From the NCBI GenBank assembly GCA_947629295.1, contig CANRDH010000114.1:1-5718 (forward strand): a stretch of DNA of 5,718 nucleotides. The letters are read 5' to 3'. How positions within the stretch are numbered: position 1 is the stretch's first letter; each line of letters opens with the position of its first letter. The position numbers and the translations under genes are program-made. This document shows, piece after piece, positions 4,711 to 5,718 of this stretch. Origin of the DNA: an uncultured Clostridia bacterium (GTDB taxonomy: Bacteria; Bacillota; Clostridia; Oscillospirales; Acutalibacteraceae). The notes under the pieces are model-generated. The model did no database searches. It was not told the DNA's origin and was given only the letters and a program-made list of their open reading frames with translations.

Positions 4711-5718
4711 TCAGGCAGTTTTTATTGTAACATTTATATCTGCAAGCTTCTTTGTTATACCATCTATTATCTCCTGTACCTCCGCTGAGGACAAAGTTCT
4801 CTCATCAGAGGAAAATTCAAACCTGACAGTAATTCTGTGTATATCCTCCGTATCATAGGTATCAACAATGCTTACATTTTTGATAAGTCCGCTTTTGTCT
4901 GATTTCCAGCAGTGAGTTAGCTCGGCAAAAAGCATCTCCTTCGGCATATCAAGGCTTAGGTCATAATCCATTGTCGGATATTTTGAGGGCTCTTCATATT
5001 CAACAGGCTTTGTATCAGCGTCAGCGAATTTATTTACATCTATCTCCGCAAAAACTATATTGCCCTTTTTGTCTATATTTTTTCCCACAGTCGGGTGTAC
5101 TGTTCCTATAATACCTATATCAATTCCCCCGAGTATAACTCTGTTGAGATTTACGGGATGCTCATAGGAATGTGTCGGCTCTGCCCTGACAAACTCAGGC
5201 TCCGAGTGCTTTATATCCCTTGCAAGCTCAACGAGAATATCCCTGAGTCTGAAATAAAGACTCTTAAGCTCTGTCTGCTTGCTGTAGAGCGTAATACCGA
5301 GTTTTTTATTTTCTATACAAAGATTGTTCTCATCAAGTCCGTTTACAACTCTGCCTATCTCAAATATGCCGAACTCAGGTGAATATGATACATTAGACTT
5401 AACCTGACAAAGCTGTGTGGGTATCATTGAATTTCTCAGTGTTTCGATATTTGGGTTTGTCGCATTTGCAAGTCTTACATTTTCCTCCACAGGAATACCT
5501 ATTGCCCTCTGCTCGTCATTATATGCCCATACATAGGAATGTACCTCATGCAGACTGAAACGCTTTACAAGGATATCCTTCATTTTTTCCTCGTCTGTCT
5601 TTACCTCGTCCGCTCTTATCGGGTAAAGGGGAGAAAGTGCCGTATTTACTTCAAAATTATCATATCCGTATATTCTTGTAATTTCCTCTATAATATCCGC
5701 ATTCATAGTTACATCCTT
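4711..5718 (-). CDS. pheT: Phenylalanyl-tRNA synthetase beta subunit, C-terminal 335 residues (5' end outside window)
   Basis: Beta chain of the alpha2-beta2 enzyme that charges tRNA-Phe. The frame is open to the right edge: codons for KDVT precede the first Met (5706), matching the family pattern of a short strand before 'DIIEEITRIYGYDN', so that Met is internal and not a start. Visible in order are the end of the B5 domain (residues 1-24), the catalytic-like core with NATNPNIETLRNSMIPTQL (85-103) and FGIFEIGRV (116-124), GTVHPTVGKN (205-214), and the FDX-ACB anticodon-binding domain from KYPTMDYDLSLD (about 246) to the end. The family is about 800 residues, so the OB-fold tRNA-binding domain, B3/4 and most of B5 lie off-window. 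The protein ends NVTIKTA instead of the common final Gly-x-x-Leu-Arg. pheS would be expected upstream. Confidence 0.96.
   Translation of the reverse strand, partial: KDVTMNADIIEEITRIYGYDNFEVNTALSPLYPIRADEVKTDEEKMKDILVKRFSLHEVHSYVWAYNDEQRAIGIPVEENVRLANATNPNIETLRNSMIPTQLCQVKSNVSYSPEFGIFEIGRVVNGLDENNLCIENKKLGITLYSKQTELKSLYFRLRDILVELARDIKHSEPEFVRAEPTHSYEHPVNLNRVILGGIDIGIIGTVHPTVGKNIDKKGNIVFAEIDVNKFADADTKPVEYEEPSKYPTMDYDLSLDMPKEMLFAELTHCWKSDKSGLIKNVSIVDTYDTEDIHRITVRFEFSSDERTLSSAEVQEIIDGITKKLADINVTIKTA

Noticed and set aside
4405..4788. 127-codon + strand open frame antisense to ireB and the end of pheT
   Set aside because: It overlaps ireB and pheT and includes their gap. It lacks a ribosome binding site and has a Tyr/Ile/Ser-rich low-complexity translation typical of antisense frames.
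1..5718. CRISPR array, insertion sequence, tRNA or phage-type genes
   Set aside because: I saw no repeated spacer pattern, terminal repeats, transposase motifs or tRNA-like folds on either strand. All long frames are core or conserved genes in one direction.

Overview
This window looks like a piece of the chromosome of a low-to-middle-GC Gram-positive anaerobe, probably a gut clostridium of the Oscillospiraceae/Ruminococcaceae type. That placement is inference. It rests on strong AGGAGG-type ribosome binding sites, clear sigma-A promoters, an IreB protein (typical of Firmicutes), a clostridial-style 'mixed' phosphofructokinase, and low GC between genes. No mobile element, CRISPR array, rRNA or tRNA is visible, and no convincing gene lies on the + strand.

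All six genes lie on the - strand, so transcription runs from high to low coordinates. In that order they are: the C-terminal 335 residues of pheT (phenylalanyl-tRNA synthetase beta chain, running off the right edge); ireB (a small phosphoprotein linked to PASTA-kinase signalling) with its own promoter; a conserved 104-residue protein of unknown function; a strong intrinsic terminator; ppk (polyphosphate kinase 1) with its own extended -10 promoter; pfkA (6-phosphofructokinase) behind a further promoter; and the first 37 codons of a probable bacterial PH-domain (DUF304-like) membrane protein, which runs off the left edge. This last gene has a near-consensus promoter and a 16-bp hairpin in its leader.

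The ireB/104-residue pair is probably one transcription unit that ends at the terminator at 3891-3926. ppk and pfkA could be co-transcribed, because no convincing terminator separates them, but pfkA also has a promoter of its own. Polyphosphate synthesis (ATP to polyP) and the committed step of glycolysis thus sit side by side. The phosphofructokinase has the Gly/Lys pair of the ATP-using 'mixed' group and an Asn at the usual Asp of its GGDG motif.

The genes are ordinary core metabolism. The points worth a second look are mostly regulatory: the leader hairpin at 148-188, an inverted repeat over the pfkA -10/+1 region, a 14-bp palindrome and a longer interrupted repeat upstream of ppk, the choice of ppk start codon, and the loss of the usual ireB-ruvX arrangement. 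I found no convincing evidence of an undescribed multi-gene system.
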